Shown: positions 27,301 to 36,705, counted from the stretch's first letter. The stretch is 64,000 bases of DNA from Lachnospiraceae bacterium (GCA_024403615.1 JAKSRM010000006.1:42913-106912); one strand, 5' to 3'. The notes: a model not told the origin generated them from the letters alone. Numbers and translations are program-made.

Positions 27301-30300
27301 TACCAGAAGATGGACAAGGACCGTGCTGGAAAAGCATGGATTAAGGCTCCTGGATATTCTTCCGAGGCTTCTGGCGACATGGTATTTGACCATTGGGAAG
27401 TATTCTATACCGATACGGGTGAAAAATGCACAGACCGAATCGCCGTTGAAACCTACTACAATTCCCGCACAGAAACTTACGAAACTCAGATGGCCAATCC
27501 GAACGGAGTGACCAACGAAGTGCTGGTTTTGGAAAATATTAAGAAGAGTCTTACGGTGGTTCCGGTATTTGTTCCGGCAGAATATGAAGTTCATGTCCGT
27601 TATTCCACAAGAAGCCAGCAAACCCTTCGTTTTAAAGCAGGCGAAACCGTAACGCTGACCGATCGAAAGATGCTGGGATATGAACATGAGAAATGGACAG
27701 GATACTACAATCCACTGCAGGAGACCGTAGACAAATATGGAAATGTAACAAGATCCTATGATGAAACCATTGTAGTGGACATGGGCGAACAGGAACATGC
27801 CGATGGCGTATGGCAGTTCACCATGCCGAAGGGCGATGTATATGTAACGGCAACCAACAAGCTTGCAGAATATGAAGTAAGCTGGACCGGCGATGCTATT
27901 CAGACTTCCAATGGTGCGAGAACTTATCATATTGGTGACGAGGTAGTAATCGTTCCAGATAATATTGGACATTCCCAATATCTCGCAGATGTTTGGGTAG
28001 AATCTGGTTTGGATTTCCCAGAAGATGCGGAACTGGTTACCAATGGGGATGGAGAAGTAATCAGCTTGTCCTTCACTATGGAAGCTAGCGATGTACAGCT
28101 GGATTGCAGCGTGCTTCAGTATCCGGAACATGACCTGAAGCTGGAGAACGCTACCGCCGAATATACCGATGGCTACGAAATCATTGCGTTGCCAGAAGAT
28201 ATATATACGGTTTACGAATACGATATCCTTACACTGAAAGCGAAGGTTCCAACGGGCTCTTACTTTAAGAACTGGGAAGTTTTGGAAGGAACTGTAGAAA
28301 TTTTCGATGATGATAACACCGGAGAAGCTTATATTGTAATGCCGGATGAAGATGTAACCATCAAGGCGGTTTTGGGAACCTATGAAGAGATTGATGAAGT
28401 TGCCTTAGATTTCACTTCCTCCTTTGCAGGAAACCGGTTACTTCCAGAATCTGCCTTTGTAACCAGCGGAGAAGATCAAGTTCAGGAAGATTCCGTGGAA
28501 ATTGAAGAGATTTCCGACTGCTGGAGAGAAAATCCGGGAATCTTCGGATATCCGTATAAATTTGGCTTTGTACTGACACCAGAGGAAGGTTATTACTTTG
28601 GTGAGAATACCGAAGTGAAACTTCATGACACTCTTTGCACCGTTACCGTTCAGGAGGATGGTTCGGCTCTGGTAACTTGCGAGCTTACTACGGATCCGGC
28701 CTATGTTACGAAGATTGAGGACGTGAAGGGCTTAGAAGGTCTTCCGGCACATACCACGCTGGATGAAATAAAAGACAAGATGCCGAAAGTTGCCAACGCT
28801 TATGTAGAGGAACGACATTCCTGGATTAATCCAGATATTACTTGGGATTGGGACAATCTGGAACAGGAAGACGGCAGTGAGTTTATTTACGATGATACTT
28901 CGGAAGAAGAACAGGTATTTTACGTAAATGCAACAAATCTTGACTTCTCCGACTATGTAGGAGATCTGCAGGAATATTATGAGAATGGATTGTTGATTGC
29001 TTCCGATGTTACTTACAATCACCGTGCTCGCGTAACGGTATTGGCAGAAGATAAAGTTTCCTTGCCATATGTAAGCAACAGCAATCAGCCAGGAACCTAT
29101 GACAAAAATGTTTCGGTAAGCTTAGCCTGCGATACCGAAGATGCTGTGATTTATTATCTGGTGGATCAGCCGGGCAAAACGTTAACCTCTGAGGAAATTC
29201 TTGCAGAGGGTACCGAATATGATGATACCGCAATTGATGTGGATGGCACGGAGGGAACTTCTGTCAGCGAAACGATTTATGCGATAGCGGCAGTTGCGGA
29301 TGGCGAAGGAACGACAAAGCTTAGCGAAGTAGCGGTATTGGATTACACCATTGAACTTCCAGCTCCGATCGAATATTTCGATTTGACGGTAATCAACGGC
29401 AGCGGAAGCGGTACCTATCCGTTTGATGGAAAGACCGTGGTAGGAGTAAAAGCAGATGCTCCAGATAAGAATGCTGCCTTCAAGGGATTTACGGTGAAGG
29501 AAGGAACCATTACGCCAATTTCCGGCGGATTAGAGAATGATTTCTGCAACTTCTATATGCCGGAATCTAACGTTACTATGGTTGCAACCTATGAGATAGA
29601 TGCCCTTGCATTTACCGTGGATAAACCATCTTCGGGCAAACAACTTTCAGGAGATGTTATCCAAAGCGAGAATAATCCGAAGGGAATCCAACTGATAGAA
29701 AGAGGCTGCGGATCGATTTCTTACTATGATCCTTCCGAAGCAGAATGGACGGGAACAGCAAAACATAATACCAGATATACCGGCGTTATTACGATTTCTG
29801 CACCGGAAGGATATGAACTTTCGGAAGACACCGTAGTAACCATTAATGGAGAAAGAGCCGTAGTTTTGGAGAACCAGGATGGAACCATTCAGGCTGCAAT
29901 TGAATTTCCAAAGACAGCGAAAAAAATCTACAATCTGACCGTAATTAATGGAACGGCTTATAGCCAAGAACCAGAGCAACCAGCCTTACTGAAAGCTAGC
30001 AATGGAACGGGAGAAGACTATGAAGAACTTCCTTTATTCGACGGAGTAGCGGAACTGTACGGAGGAGAATTGATTCAGATTGAAGCCGACGAAATTCCGG
30101 GCAAAGTTTTCGTGGGTTGGAAAGAATCTTCCGGAACCCTTACGCTGGAAGGAAATCCTTGTGAGTTTATCATGCCTTCCCAGGACATTACCATAACCGC
30201 TCTTTACAAAGACATTTTAAGCGATATTGAATTATCCCTGGCAGAACCAGAAAGCCCAGATTGGATCCTTTCCGGAAAAGCAAAGGTAGAGTCTGAGGGA

Positions 30301-30717
30301 ATTGTTGGACCTACCACACGTGCAAAATGGACGAAAGATAACAAGGAGGTTTCTGTAGTCGAGGAAGACGGAAGATATCTGGTTTCCTTTGAAGTAACGG
30401 TAGAAGACGGATTTATTCTGGATGAAAACGCTACAGCTACAATAAATGGAAAGCCTTGTCTGATCACTGTTTTAGATAATGGAGAAAGAGCCGTTCTTGG
30501 CACAGCCTTTGAACTTGAAAAACCGGAGGCCCCAGACGACCCGGTAGACCCAGACGACCCAGTGAATCCAGTTCATCCGGTGGATCCTGACGAGCCAGAT
30601 TCTCCGGATACAGGAGACCATGCCAACGTTGGACTGTATGTAATCCTAATGTTGTTATCGCTCATTCTTGGAATTTCAGCAATTATCGTTGGAATGCGAA
30701 AGAGAAGAAAACGTTAA
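24337..30717 (+). CDS. Large wall-anchored surface protein with lipase-like domain and repeat stalk
   Basis: 2126 residues. The ATG at 24337 starts a classical signal peptide (to about ATDG); an in-frame TTG at 24298 would add a charged prefix. Residues about 30-600 form an alpha/beta-hydrolase (lipase-like) domain: nucleophile elbow GYSRA (Ser211), NPADPVPYVAP (acid), DGYQHIATAKTY (His). The long stalk repeats divergent InlB/Flg_new-type modules of 70-100 residues ending in TFTMPEGG.EVHA, QFTMPKGDVYVTA, VMPDEDVTIKA, YMPESNVTMVA, IMPSQDITITA. The C-terminus is Pro/Asp rich, then SPDTGD, a hydrophobic helix and RKRRKR, a sortase sorting signal. Secreted, covalently wall-linked enzyme or adhesin; substrate unknown. 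Confidence 0.85.
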   Translation: MKKLLKKSIVILMTMVMTVSSFLITPLTTFATDGEIPSNKISSLFEYYVGKNTFFYDDAYFNMPASEYDDSFATTSLCLAMSAFNNPSVGYTDGERCARDMMEKMGFSNISANGYYAEKPQSDSMGVIIGSKEVVRTDGKIQPIIAMALRGGNYESEWAGNVTVGASKEHTGFSDARDIATTWLNKYLRECTGRYSGSDYVAPKIWIVGYSRASATANLTGCFVNCVLNNEGPEAKTMIYTEMRDNLNRLGVTTDDVYVYCFEVPQGLTDDSKYNPSVQSNIWCLANPADPVPYVAPSDMGFYRAGTTIDPTEGVSYDEFMAQMMLINPRMAKDWAASEAQNDFHAKSTNIVTLILNIFGTAEFSDAWFNGVGDDAGEFSDSLVNDFLVEAMEYVPSVTLKGIGKSAREIYTDSYQEPIQIVAKALMASTKEQKDAFVAAIGDAAGKNINGWEIADLIAGFTDFVWGGKGGSEIYLKLSNLLRDILEDFSKDKSVSGIISSSEMEILKNSYDDLAALVAALYITDLSMVDGYQHIATAKTYAAELFLPHYPEYVLAYMRARDPNYNGKNVEQYQLKISSADAKSLKNIQLNVYTEQLTSPYQYDQIASVTKDGLNTSYEFSDGWWEGSATYSDNEITLYLNRNINNDFEKDSDYRFEIINNSTDGSRQKLKIDYNILKEGKDGDNKTQDFEKTAIPVANDDVLKIIPRKDDRSYATLEKYIQVTPVFVDENLNEIEEGSIVVRTTEDGRKADFRHFLVTDEHSYEVTAPSGTFLNELAIPAYDDAGNVVIDPERDRAYTRHVFNPSSWDWNECSMPLYIVCSDRFAEGKVYADITYQHRGSSKKLIDEIDTTIPLKLANLTKKSEDVGTGEQYMDAEPGDTIEISFDKSKIPSGKVFNGWSVKSNVYVEKTEEETKLTFTMPEGGAEVHAMIGDSLEGVTLTFTGSWAHPTDRLPDEIDGYWRLVYIDPEYADVSYKNAANCYPAKHIYQKMDKDRAGKAWIKAPGYSSEASGDMVFDHWEVFYTDTGEKCTDRIAVETYYNSRTETYETQMANPNGVTNEVLVLENIKKSLTVVPVFVPAEYEVHVRYSTRSQQTLRFKAGETVTLTDRKMLGYEHEKWTGYYNPLQETVDKYGNVTRSYDETIVVDMGEQEHADGVWQFTMPKGDVYVTATNKLAEYEVSWTGDAIQTSNGARTYHIGDEVVIVPDNIGHSQYLADVWVESGLDFPEDAELVTNGDGEVISLSFTMEASDVQLDCSVLQYPEHDLKLENATAEYTDGYEIIALPEDIYTVYEYDILTLKAKVPTGSYFKNWEVLEGTVEIFDDDNTGEAYIVMPDEDVTIKAVLGTYEEIDEVALDFTSSFAGNRLLPESAFVTSGEDQVQEDSVEIEEISDCWRENPGIFGYPYKFGFVLTPEEGYYFGENTEVKLHDTLCTVTVQEDGSALVTCELTTDPAYVTKIEDVKGLEGLPAHTTLDEIKDKMPKVANAYVEERHSWINPDITWDWDNLEQEDGSEFIYDDTSEEEQVFYVNATNLDFSDYVGDLQEYYENGLLIASDVTYNHRARVTVLAEDKVSLPYVSNSNQPGTYDKNVSVSLACDTEDAVIYYLVDQPGKTLTSEEILAEGTEYDDTAIDVDGTEGTSVSETIYAIAAVADGEGTTKLSEVAVLDYTIELPAPIEYFDLTVINGSGSGTYPFDGKTVVGVKADAPDKNAAFKGFTVKEGTITPISGGLENDFCNFYMPESNVTMVATYEIDALAFTVDKPSSGKQLSGDVIQSENNPKGIQLIERGCGSISYYDPSEAEWTGTAKHNTRYTGVITISAPEGYELSEDTVVTINGERAVVLENQDGTIQAAIEFPKTAKKIYNLTVINGTAYSQEPEQPALLKASNGTGEDYEELPLFDGVAELYGGELIQIEADEIPGKVFVGWKESSGTLTLEGNPCEFIMPSQDITITALYKDILSDIELSLAEPESPDWILSGKAKVESEGIVGPTTRAKWTKDNKEVSVVEEDGRYLVSFEVTVEDGFILDENATATINGKPCLITVLDNGERAVLGTAFELEKPEAPDDPVDPDDPVNPVHPVDPDEPDSPDTGDHANVGLYVILMLLSLILGISAIIVGMRKRRKR

Positions 30718-30725
30718 AAATGATG

Positions 30726-30755
30726 AAGAGCCTCGCGAAAGCGAGGCTCTTTTTG
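30726..30755 (+). terminator. Intrinsic terminator
   Basis: AGAGCCTCGC-GAAA-GCGAGGCTCT with a GNRA-like loop and T5. Confidence 0.92.
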
Positions 30756-30764
30756 GATATTACA

Positions 30765-30801
30765 AAAATGTCACAACAAGAACTTAAAATGTCACTATAA
30801 T
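30765..30801 (+). promoter_or_regulatory. Activator-type promoter of the Bce-like operon with two direct repeats
   Basis: AAAATGTCAC occurs at 30765-30774 and 30786-30795, 21 bp apart (two helical turns). The second abuts a perfect -10 box TATAAT (30796-30801); the -35 position (ACAACA) is poor. This fits a response regulator that replaces -35 contacts, most simply the OmpR-type regulator encoded at 33713. Confidence 0.6.
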
Positions 30802-30864
30802 CAATGTTGTATTCAGCAAAAAAGCGATATCTTTCAGACACAAGAAGTTACAGGAGGAAAAAAG

Positions 30865-31626
30865 ATGTCAATTTTAGAAGTAAACAGTGTGAAGAAAACT
30901 TATACCACACGTTTTGGTGGAAACAAAGTGGAAGCTTTAAAGGGAGTTTCTTTTTCTGTTGAGGCCGGGGAATACGTTGCGATTATGGGAGAATCCGGTT
31001 CTGGAAAAACCACTCTTTTAAATATTCTTGCCGCTCTGGATACAGCTACTTCCGGCCAGATTTTTTTAGGTGGAAAAAACCTGGCGGAAATAAAAGAAAA
31101 TGAACTAGCATCCTTCCGAAGAGACAATTTAGGTTTTGTCTTTCAGGAGTTTAATCTGCTGGATACCTTTTCCGTAAAAGATAATATTCTGCTTCCTATG
31201 GTGTTAAGCGGAAAAACGGTTGCGGAGATGGAGGAGAGAATTCTTCCTCTTTCTTTGGCTTTGGGAATTCATGGAATTCTGGATAAATTTCCTTATGAGA
31301 TTTCCGGTGGACAAAAGCAAAGAGTGGCAGCAGCCAGAGCGCTGATTAATCAGCCACAATTGTTGTTGGCAGATGAACCGACGGGAGCCTTAGACTCCAA
31401 GTCTTCTGATGAATTGCTACGGATTTTTAAGAGCATTAATCAGGATGGCCAGACCATTTTAATGGTAACTCATTCCGTAAAAGCCGCTTCTCATGCCGGT
31501 AGAGTTTTATTTATTCGGGATGGCGTTGTGTTCCATCAGATTTATCGAGGCAATTCAACGGATGAGCAACTTTACCAGAAAATATCGGATACCTTGACCA
31601 TGCTCCTTACCGGAGGTGACGAATAA
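30865..31626 (+). CDS. Bce-type ABC transporter ATPase
   Basis: 253 residues. Walker A GESGSGKT (about 44-51), signature ISGGQKQR, Walker B LLLADEPTGALDS. Its closest functional group is BceA/YxdL/VraD, the ATPase of antimicrobial-peptide resistance transporters, judged from the FtsX-type partner and the downstream two-component system. The stop codon shares one base with the permease start. Confidence 0.9.
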   Translation: MSILEVNSVKKTYTTRFGGNKVEALKGVSFSVEAGEYVAIMGESGSGKTTLLNILAALDTATSGQIFLGGKNLAEIKENELASFRRDNLGFVFQEFNLLDTFSVKDNILLPMVLSGKTVAEMEERILPLSLALGIHGILDKFPYEISGGQKQRVAAARALINQPQLLLADEPTGALDSKSSDELLRIFKSINQDGQTILMVTHSVKAASHAGRVLFIRDGVVFHQIYRGNSTDEQLYQKISDTLTMLLTGGDE

Positions 31627-33710
31627 TGAAGAAAGGCTTTTATGCAAAAATGGCCTTTAGCAACATCCGGAAGAATTATCGGTTCTTTATTCCGCACATT
31701 CTTACGGGAGCAGGGCTGTTAGGCAGTTTTTATATTATTCTCACTTTGGCTATGGACGGACGCCTTCATGAAATCAAAGGCGGCGACTATATACCGACCT
31801 TTATGGTTATGGGAGTAGCCATTATTGGTTTACTGTCCATCATCTTATTGTTTTATACCAACAGCTTTTTGATGAAGCAGAGGAAACGAGAGTTCGGCCT
31901 TTACAATATTCTGGGTATGGAAAAGAGCCATATTGGGAAAGTCTTGTTTTTTGAATCCCTTTTCAGTAATGGTTGCGCCATTATATTAGGACTTGCCTTT
32001 GGAATTCTTTTTTATAAGCTTTGTTCTCTTGCGGTCTGCAGACTGTTAGGCACCGAATTAATTGTCGGTTTTTATTTCATAACGCTGAAAACAATTCTTC
32101 CTGCGGGACTGGCGTTCCTGGTACTGGATTTGATTATTTATTTCATCAACCAGATCAGTATTGGACGGATGAAACCAGTGGATCTATTAAAATCTACGAA
32201 AGTGGGAGAAAAAGAGCCAAAAGTAAAATGGCCTCTTCTGATTCTTGGAATTCTTACGTTAGGTGGCGGATATTATATTTCCTTGACCACAGAATCTCCT
32301 TTGAAGGCCCTTCTTCTGTTTTTCGTAGCGATTATTTTAGTTATTATTGGAACCTATTTCCTGTTAACGGCTGGCAGTATCTGGGTACTGAAAGGCCTTA
32401 AGAAAAATAAAAAATATTATTACAACAAAAAACATATGCCGGCAGTATCCGGGCTTCTTTATCGGATGAAACAGAATGCAGTAGGTATGGCCAGCATTGC
32501 AATTTTGGCAACAGGCGTTCTGGTTATGCTGTCCACGACCTTAAGCCTATACACTCGGGCGGAAAATATCTTAGCGTCTAATTATCCAGACGATTGCTAT
32601 ATCACCAACCAGTATGGCGTTTTTGAAAATGGATATGAAAACGATCAGGATTATACATTTTATGAATTACCGGTGGAGTATACGGAAGAGACCATCACAC
32701 AGGTGGCGAAGAAGCATAATCTTTCCGTTACGGAATTTGCAGCTCAGGACTATTTGGAAGTTGCCTACGTAATGGAGGGAAATGAACTGAGTGTGGATAC
32801 GCAGCATTTGAATATTGCCGACAATCTGGCGGGCCTTGCCAATATTCTTTTCATTACCGAAGAGGATTATGTAAAAACTGGTGGAGAACCGTTGCATCTG
32901 GAGAAAGATGAAGTGGAAATCTGTCCGTTCAACATTACGGATAAATATCCATATCAGTCCATTACGATTCATGGAAAGAAGTATCAGATAAAAGCAGTGG
33001 GCGACCGATTCCCAATTAAGACCCCGATGGTTTCCGTCGTCAATGTTTATGGAATGGTGGTAGCGGATGAGGACGTCCTGAATGATATTTATGAAGCGCA
33101 GAAGTTAGAGTATGGCACCTATGCTTCCAACTATAGTCATCGAATAGTAGCGTCTTTTGATAACCACCTTAGATTATTTGATGTAGGGGAAGATTTTACG
33201 AAAGACCTACGGGCATCTTTTGAACAGTATATCCAGGAACATCATTCAGAAGCAGTAGAATATAGCACACCGGCCATTGATTCCGTTTGGGATGCTAGGA
33301 CTTCGATTTATGGAATGTATGGAACCTTATTGTTCTTAGGAATCCTGCTTGGATTAGTTTGTCTCTTTGCTACGGTATTGATTATTTATTACAAACAGAT
33401 TTCGGAAGGCTACGAGGACCGAGACCGGTTCCAGATTATGGAAAAAGTGGGCATGAGCAAGGCCGAAGTAAAAACTACCATTCGGAAACAGACCTTAATG
33501 GTCTTCTTTATTCCACTGATTGTGGCAGGTGTCCATATGATTTTTGCCATTCCGCTTTTGACCAAATTACTGAAAGTATTGCTCCTTTCTAATCCATGGA
33601 CCTTTGTGATGTATGCAGCCATTTGCTTTGTGGCATTTGCGGTGATTTACGTGGTGATATATACTTTAACGGCAAGAACCTACTACAAAATTGTTCATAA
33701 TGAGGACTGA
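31626..33710 (+). CDS. Bce-type ABC transporter permease (FtsX domains)
   Basis: 694 residues with about ten membrane helices: one at the N-terminus, groups near 55-290, and three at the C-terminus, with a large extracellular loop at roughly 315-540. This architecture is specific to BceB-like permeases, which bind peptide antibiotics such as bacitracin through that loop and free the lipid target. Starts in TAATG overlap with the ATPase gene and ends 2 bp before the regulator gene. Confidence 0.9.
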   Translation: MKKGFYAKMAFSNIRKNYRFFIPHILTGAGLLGSFYIILTLAMDGRLHEIKGGDYIPTFMVMGVAIIGLLSIILLFYTNSFLMKQRKREFGLYNILGMEKSHIGKVLFFESLFSNGCAIILGLAFGILFYKLCSLAVCRLLGTELIVGFYFITLKTILPAGLAFLVLDLIIYFINQISIGRMKPVDLLKSTKVGEKEPKVKWPLLILGILTLGGGYYISLTTESPLKALLLFFVAIILVIIGTYFLLTAGSIWVLKGLKKNKKYYYNKKHMPAVSGLLYRMKQNAVGMASIAILATGVLVMLSTTLSLYTRAENILASNYPDDCYITNQYGVFENGYENDQDYTFYELPVEYTEETITQVAKKHNLSVTEFAAQDYLEVAYVMEGNELSVDTQHLNIADNLAGLANILFITEEDYVKTGGEPLHLEKDEVEICPFNITDKYPYQSITIHGKKYQIKAVGDRFPIKTPMVSVVNVYGMVVADEDVLNDIYEAQKLEYGTYASNYSHRIVASFDNHLRLFDVGEDFTKDLRASFEQYIQEHHSEAVEYSTPAIDSVWDARTSIYGMYGTLLFLGILLGLVCLFATVLIIYYKQISEGYEDRDRFQIMEKVGMSKAEVKTTIRKQTLMVFFIPLIVAGVHMIFAIPLLTKLLKVLLLSNPWTFVMYAAICFVAFAVIYVVIYTLTARTYYKIVHNED

Positions 33711-33712
33711 AA

Positions 33713-34384
33713 ATGTATCGCATCTTGTTAGTGGAAGACGACTTCGCTTTAGCCGAAGCTATGAAAAAACAAATAGAGAGCTGGGGAAACAGCGTAGAAC
33801 TGGTCAAAGAATTTAATGACGTCATGAAGTCATTTTTGGACTATCAGCCCCAGCTGGTACTCTTAGATATAATGCTCCCGTTTTACAACGGTTACCATTG
33901 GTGCAGTGAAATCCGAAAGGTTTCCACTGTACCTGTGGTTTTTATTTCTTCTGCTTCCGATAATATGAACATCGTTATGGCCATTAACATGGGCGGCGAT
34001 GACTTTATTGCGAAGCCGGTAGACCCTATGGTGCTGACGGCGAAGGTCCAGGCCGTGTTGCGCCGCACCTACGAATTGGCAGACAGCGCTCCTTTCATGG
34101 AATTCCATGGAGCCGTTTTGAATTTAAATGACGGAAGCGTGGAGTATGAAGGAAAACGAATTGAGCTGACGAAAAATGAATTCCGTATCCTGCAGACCTT
34201 ATTGGAGAATAAAGGGAAAATCGTAAGTAGGGATTTATTGATGACGAAACTGTGGCAAGATGACTGCTACGTGGAAGAAAATACACTGACCGTAAATGTG
34301 GCACGTCTGAGAAAGAAGCTGGATGAGGAAGGCTTGACGGAAGTTATTACCACAAAGCCGGGCAGCGGATATATTATTGAGTAG
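33713..34384 (+). CDS. OmpR-family response regulator, BceR-like
   Basis: 223 residues: receiver domain with acidic pair Asp9/Asp10 and phosphoacceptor Asp52 (LLDIMLPFYNG), then a winged-helix output domain (about 130-223) with LTKNEFRILQTLLENKGKI. Two bases after the permease stop. It probably binds the direct repeats AAAATGTCAC upstream of the transporter genes. Confidence 0.92.
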   Translation: MYRILLVEDDFALAEAMKKQIESWGNSVELVKEFNDVMKSFLDYQPQLVLLDIMLPFYNGYHWCSEIRKVSTVPVVFISSASDNMNIVMAINMGGDDFIAKPVDPMVLTAKVQAVLRRTYELADSAPFMEFHGAVLNLNDGSVEYEGKRIELTKNEFRILQTLLENKGKIVSRDLLMTKLWQDDCYVEENTLTVNVARLRKKLDEEGLTEVITTKPGSGYIIE

Positions 34385-34405
34385 TTTGAAAATGCCGAGA
34401 AGAAC

Positions 34406-35401
34406 ATGAAAAGTAATCGTAGCAAAAGCGTATTTAAGAACTGCATAAAGAAAAGCAGAGCAGTGATCATTGCCTATCTGGTAATGGCTGCAGTTATTTT
34501 GGCAGTCTTTTTGCTATATGAACTTCCTTTGGAACCGGTATTTTATGTGATTGCCATTCTTGTTTTTATTGGGCTGGTTTCTTTTTTTATTTTTTACTTA
34601 TCAGAGACCCGGAAGGCGGCGAAACGAGAACGGATTCGGAATGGGATTTTGACGGAATGGATGAATTTTTCAGACCCTTCGTCCTTAGAAGAAAAAGATT
34701 ATCAGGAAATGGTGCGGACCCTAGGAAGTAAGATTGAGGAACTGACAGCGGCCTTTGATATGGAACGCCAGGACATGACGGACTATTACACGACCTGGGT
34801 CCATCAAATCAAAACACCAATTTCCGTTATGCGAATGAAGCTGGCGGAACAGGACACGAAAGAAAATCATGAGCTTTCCATCGAGCTGTTCCGTATTGAG
34901 CAATATGTGGAAATGGTATTGCAATACATCCGGCTGAATAGCGAGACCAACGACTTGGTAGTAAAAGAGTATTCGGTAGATGATTTGGTACGGGAAAGCA
35001 TCCGAAAATTTGCGCCACAGTTCATTCACCGGAAATTGGCCTTGGACTTTCAGGAATCTCATCAGAGAATTGTTACCGATAAGAAATGGTTTTCCTGCAT
35101 GCTGGAGCAGATTTTTTCCAATGCCGTGAAGTACACTCCGGAAGGCGGCGTTTTTATCTACACCGAAGGGGAGACCTTATGCATCCGGGACACGGGAATC
35201 GGTATTTCGTCGGAAGATCTGCCAAGAATATTTGAGAAAGGTTACACTGGCATTAACGGACGAATGGAGAAAAAATCCAGCGGGTTGGGATTGTATTTAT
35301 GCAAAAAGGCAGCAGATAAATTGGGCATCAAAATCACCGTGGAAAGTAGTCCCGGCAAGGGTAGCATCTTTCGGTTTGATTTATCGCAAAAGGTATATTA
35401 A
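34406..35401 (+). CDS. Intramembrane-sensing histidine kinase, BceS-like
   Basis: 331 residues. Two membrane helices (about 20-38 and 45-65) joined by a loop of only a few residues, so it cannot sense peptides itself and must read the transporter. H-box WVHQIKTPISVMRM with His133; ATPase motifs IFSNAVKYTP, IRDTGIGIS and SSGLGLYLCKK. Standard BceS layout. Followed by a terminator at 35402. Confidence 0.92.
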   Translation: MKSNRSKSVFKNCIKKSRAVIIAYLVMAAVILAVFLLYELPLEPVFYVIAILVFIGLVSFFIFYLSETRKAAKRERIRNGILTEWMNFSDPSSLEEKDYQEMVRTLGSKIEELTAAFDMERQDMTDYYTTWVHQIKTPISVMRMKLAEQDTKENHELSIELFRIEQYVEMVLQYIRLNSETNDLVVKEYSVDDLVRESIRKFAPQFIHRKLALDFQESHQRIVTDKKWFSCMLEQIFSNAVKYTPEGGVFIYTEGETLCIRDTGIGISSEDLPRIFEKGYTGINGRMEKKSSGLGLYLCKKAADKLGIKITVESSPGKGSIFRFDLSQKVY

Positions 35402-35432
35402 AAAGAGCTTCTCCGAAGAAAAGCTCTTTTTT
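35402..35432. terminator. Bidirectional intrinsic terminator
   Basis: AAAGAGCTT...AAGCTCTTT with A run before and T run after, between the converging kinase and cupin genes. Confidence 0.8.
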
Positions 35433-35458
35433 TATGCCAATGTATCTTTATTTATGAA

Positions 35459-35962
35459 TTATTCTTCTGGCTGGTCTCCTCTTTCGTATCCGTAGGTTTC
35501 GTTCATAACTACGGAGAAGTGAAGGATTGGCTTGTCTCCCTGTTCAATGGTCATCAGTGGGCAGTGTGGAAGGTTCGGAGGCAGGAAAACCATTGTAGAT
35601 TTTGTTAATCTATGGCATTCGCCGTCTACCCAGAATTCTACAACGCCACCAAGCTCCAGTGGGTTCTCAGGGTCTGTTCCAACAAATCCTAAAATTTCAG
35701 GATATGGATGATGATGTGGCTGAGCAACCTGGCTGTTTGGGCTGGCTTTGATCATTTCAGCGTTTGGTTTCATCCAGAAGCAAGTGTTCATCTGGAAAGA
35801 ACCTGGTACGCAGTTTCCATCGATCCACAGCTGTCTTTCGCCGAAGGTACGGTAACGAGCCATAGCCTCTGGGTTCGTTTTGTCTTCCGGAGCACCACTT
35901 AAATCCTGTACGAACAGATAACCATATTTGCCTTCTTTATTCATTACATAGTTTTCTTCCAT
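35459..35962 (-). CDS. Single-cupin protein D
   Basis: 167 residues. GGAGGT is 9 bp before the ATG on the minus strand. Metal site HHHPYPEILGFVG then LPHCPL (HxHx3E...H). Paralogue of the cupin at 23695, sharing ENYVMN.EG.YG at the start, LW(I/M)DGN.VPG.FQMN in the middle and ..ECHRLTKS..(F/I)P.....H.PL. It stands alone between the Bce operon and an HD-domain gene; function unknown. Confidence 0.82.
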   Translation of the reverse strand: MEENYVMNKEGKYGYLFVQDLSGAPEDKTNPEAMARYRTFGERQLWIDGNCVPGSFQMNTCFWMKPNAEMIKASPNSQVAQPHHHPYPEILGFVGTDPENPLELGGVVEFWVDGECHRLTKSTMVFLPPNLPHCPLMTIEQGDKPILHFSVVMNETYGYERGDQPEE

Positions 35963-36120
35963 AAAAAAAGACCTCCATCATTTTTTTTTAGAATACCATA
36001 TCTGGCGGAAAATTGCATTGAAATAATTGCCAGAGGTCGTGGAAAAAGAAGAGAAGGCACTTTAAAAAAGAAAAAATAAATTGTATAGTAACATCAATAA
36101 AATTTAGTGAGGTGCTGATT

Positions 36121-36705
36121 ATGGCAAAAGAATTAAACGTAACAAGAGAGCAGGCTTTGGAACTGCTTAAGAAATATAACAAAGAAGACTTTCATCTGCA
36201 GCATGCCTACACCGTAGAAGGCGTTATGAGATGGTTTGCAGAGGATTTAGGATATGGGGAGGAAGCTGATTTTTGGGCAACCGCAGGACTTCTTCATGAT
36301 GTAGATTATGAAAACTGGCCAGAAGAGCATTGCAAAAAAGCACCAGAGCTGCTGGCAGAAATTAATGCTTCTGACGACCTGGTTCATGCCATCTGCAGCC
36401 ATGGATTTGGTATCTGCTCCGATGTAGAGCCTTCTTGTGAAATGGAAAAAGTGTTATTCGCATCTGACGAATTGACTGGACTGATTTGGGCAGCTGCAAA
36501 AATGCGTCCATCCAAGAGTTGCATGGACATGGAACTTTCCAGTCTGAAGAAAAAATATAAAGACAAGAGATTTGCAGCAGGATGCTCCAGAGAGATTATT
36601 GCGGACGGCGCTGAGAAGTTAGGTTGGCCGTTAGAGCAGCTCTTGGAGAAGACCCTCTTCGCTATGAGAAGCTGCGAAGAATCCGTTGCATCTCAAATGA
36701 ACTAA
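36121..36705 (+). CDS. HD-domain metal-dependent phosphohydrolase-like protein
   Basis: 194 residues. ATG 36121 follows GTGAGGTG; an in-frame GTG at 36112 overlaps that site. HLQHAYTVEGVM supplies the first His, LLHDVDYENWP the HD pair, and HAICSHG the later His ligands; FASDELTGLIWAAA carries the last Asp. Proteins of this type (HDIG-related) hydrolyse phosphate from nucleotides or small metabolites. Six cysteines is many for the size. Followed at once by the palindromic element at 36705. Confidence 0.82.
   Translation: MAKELNVTREQALELLKKYNKEDFHLQHAYTVEGVMRWFAEDLGYGEEADFWATAGLLHDVDYENWPEEHCKKAPELLAEINASDDLVHAICSHGFGICSDVEPSCEMEKVLFASDELTGLIWAAAKMRPSKSCMDMELSSLKKKYKDKRFAAGCSREIIADGAEKLGWPLEQLLEKTLFAMRSCEESVASQMN

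Noticed and set aside
27226..28131. 301-codon open frame on the minus strand inside the surface protein gene
   Set aside because: No ribosome site, composition like random antisense of a repeat-rich gene, and the plus-strand frame is clearly real.
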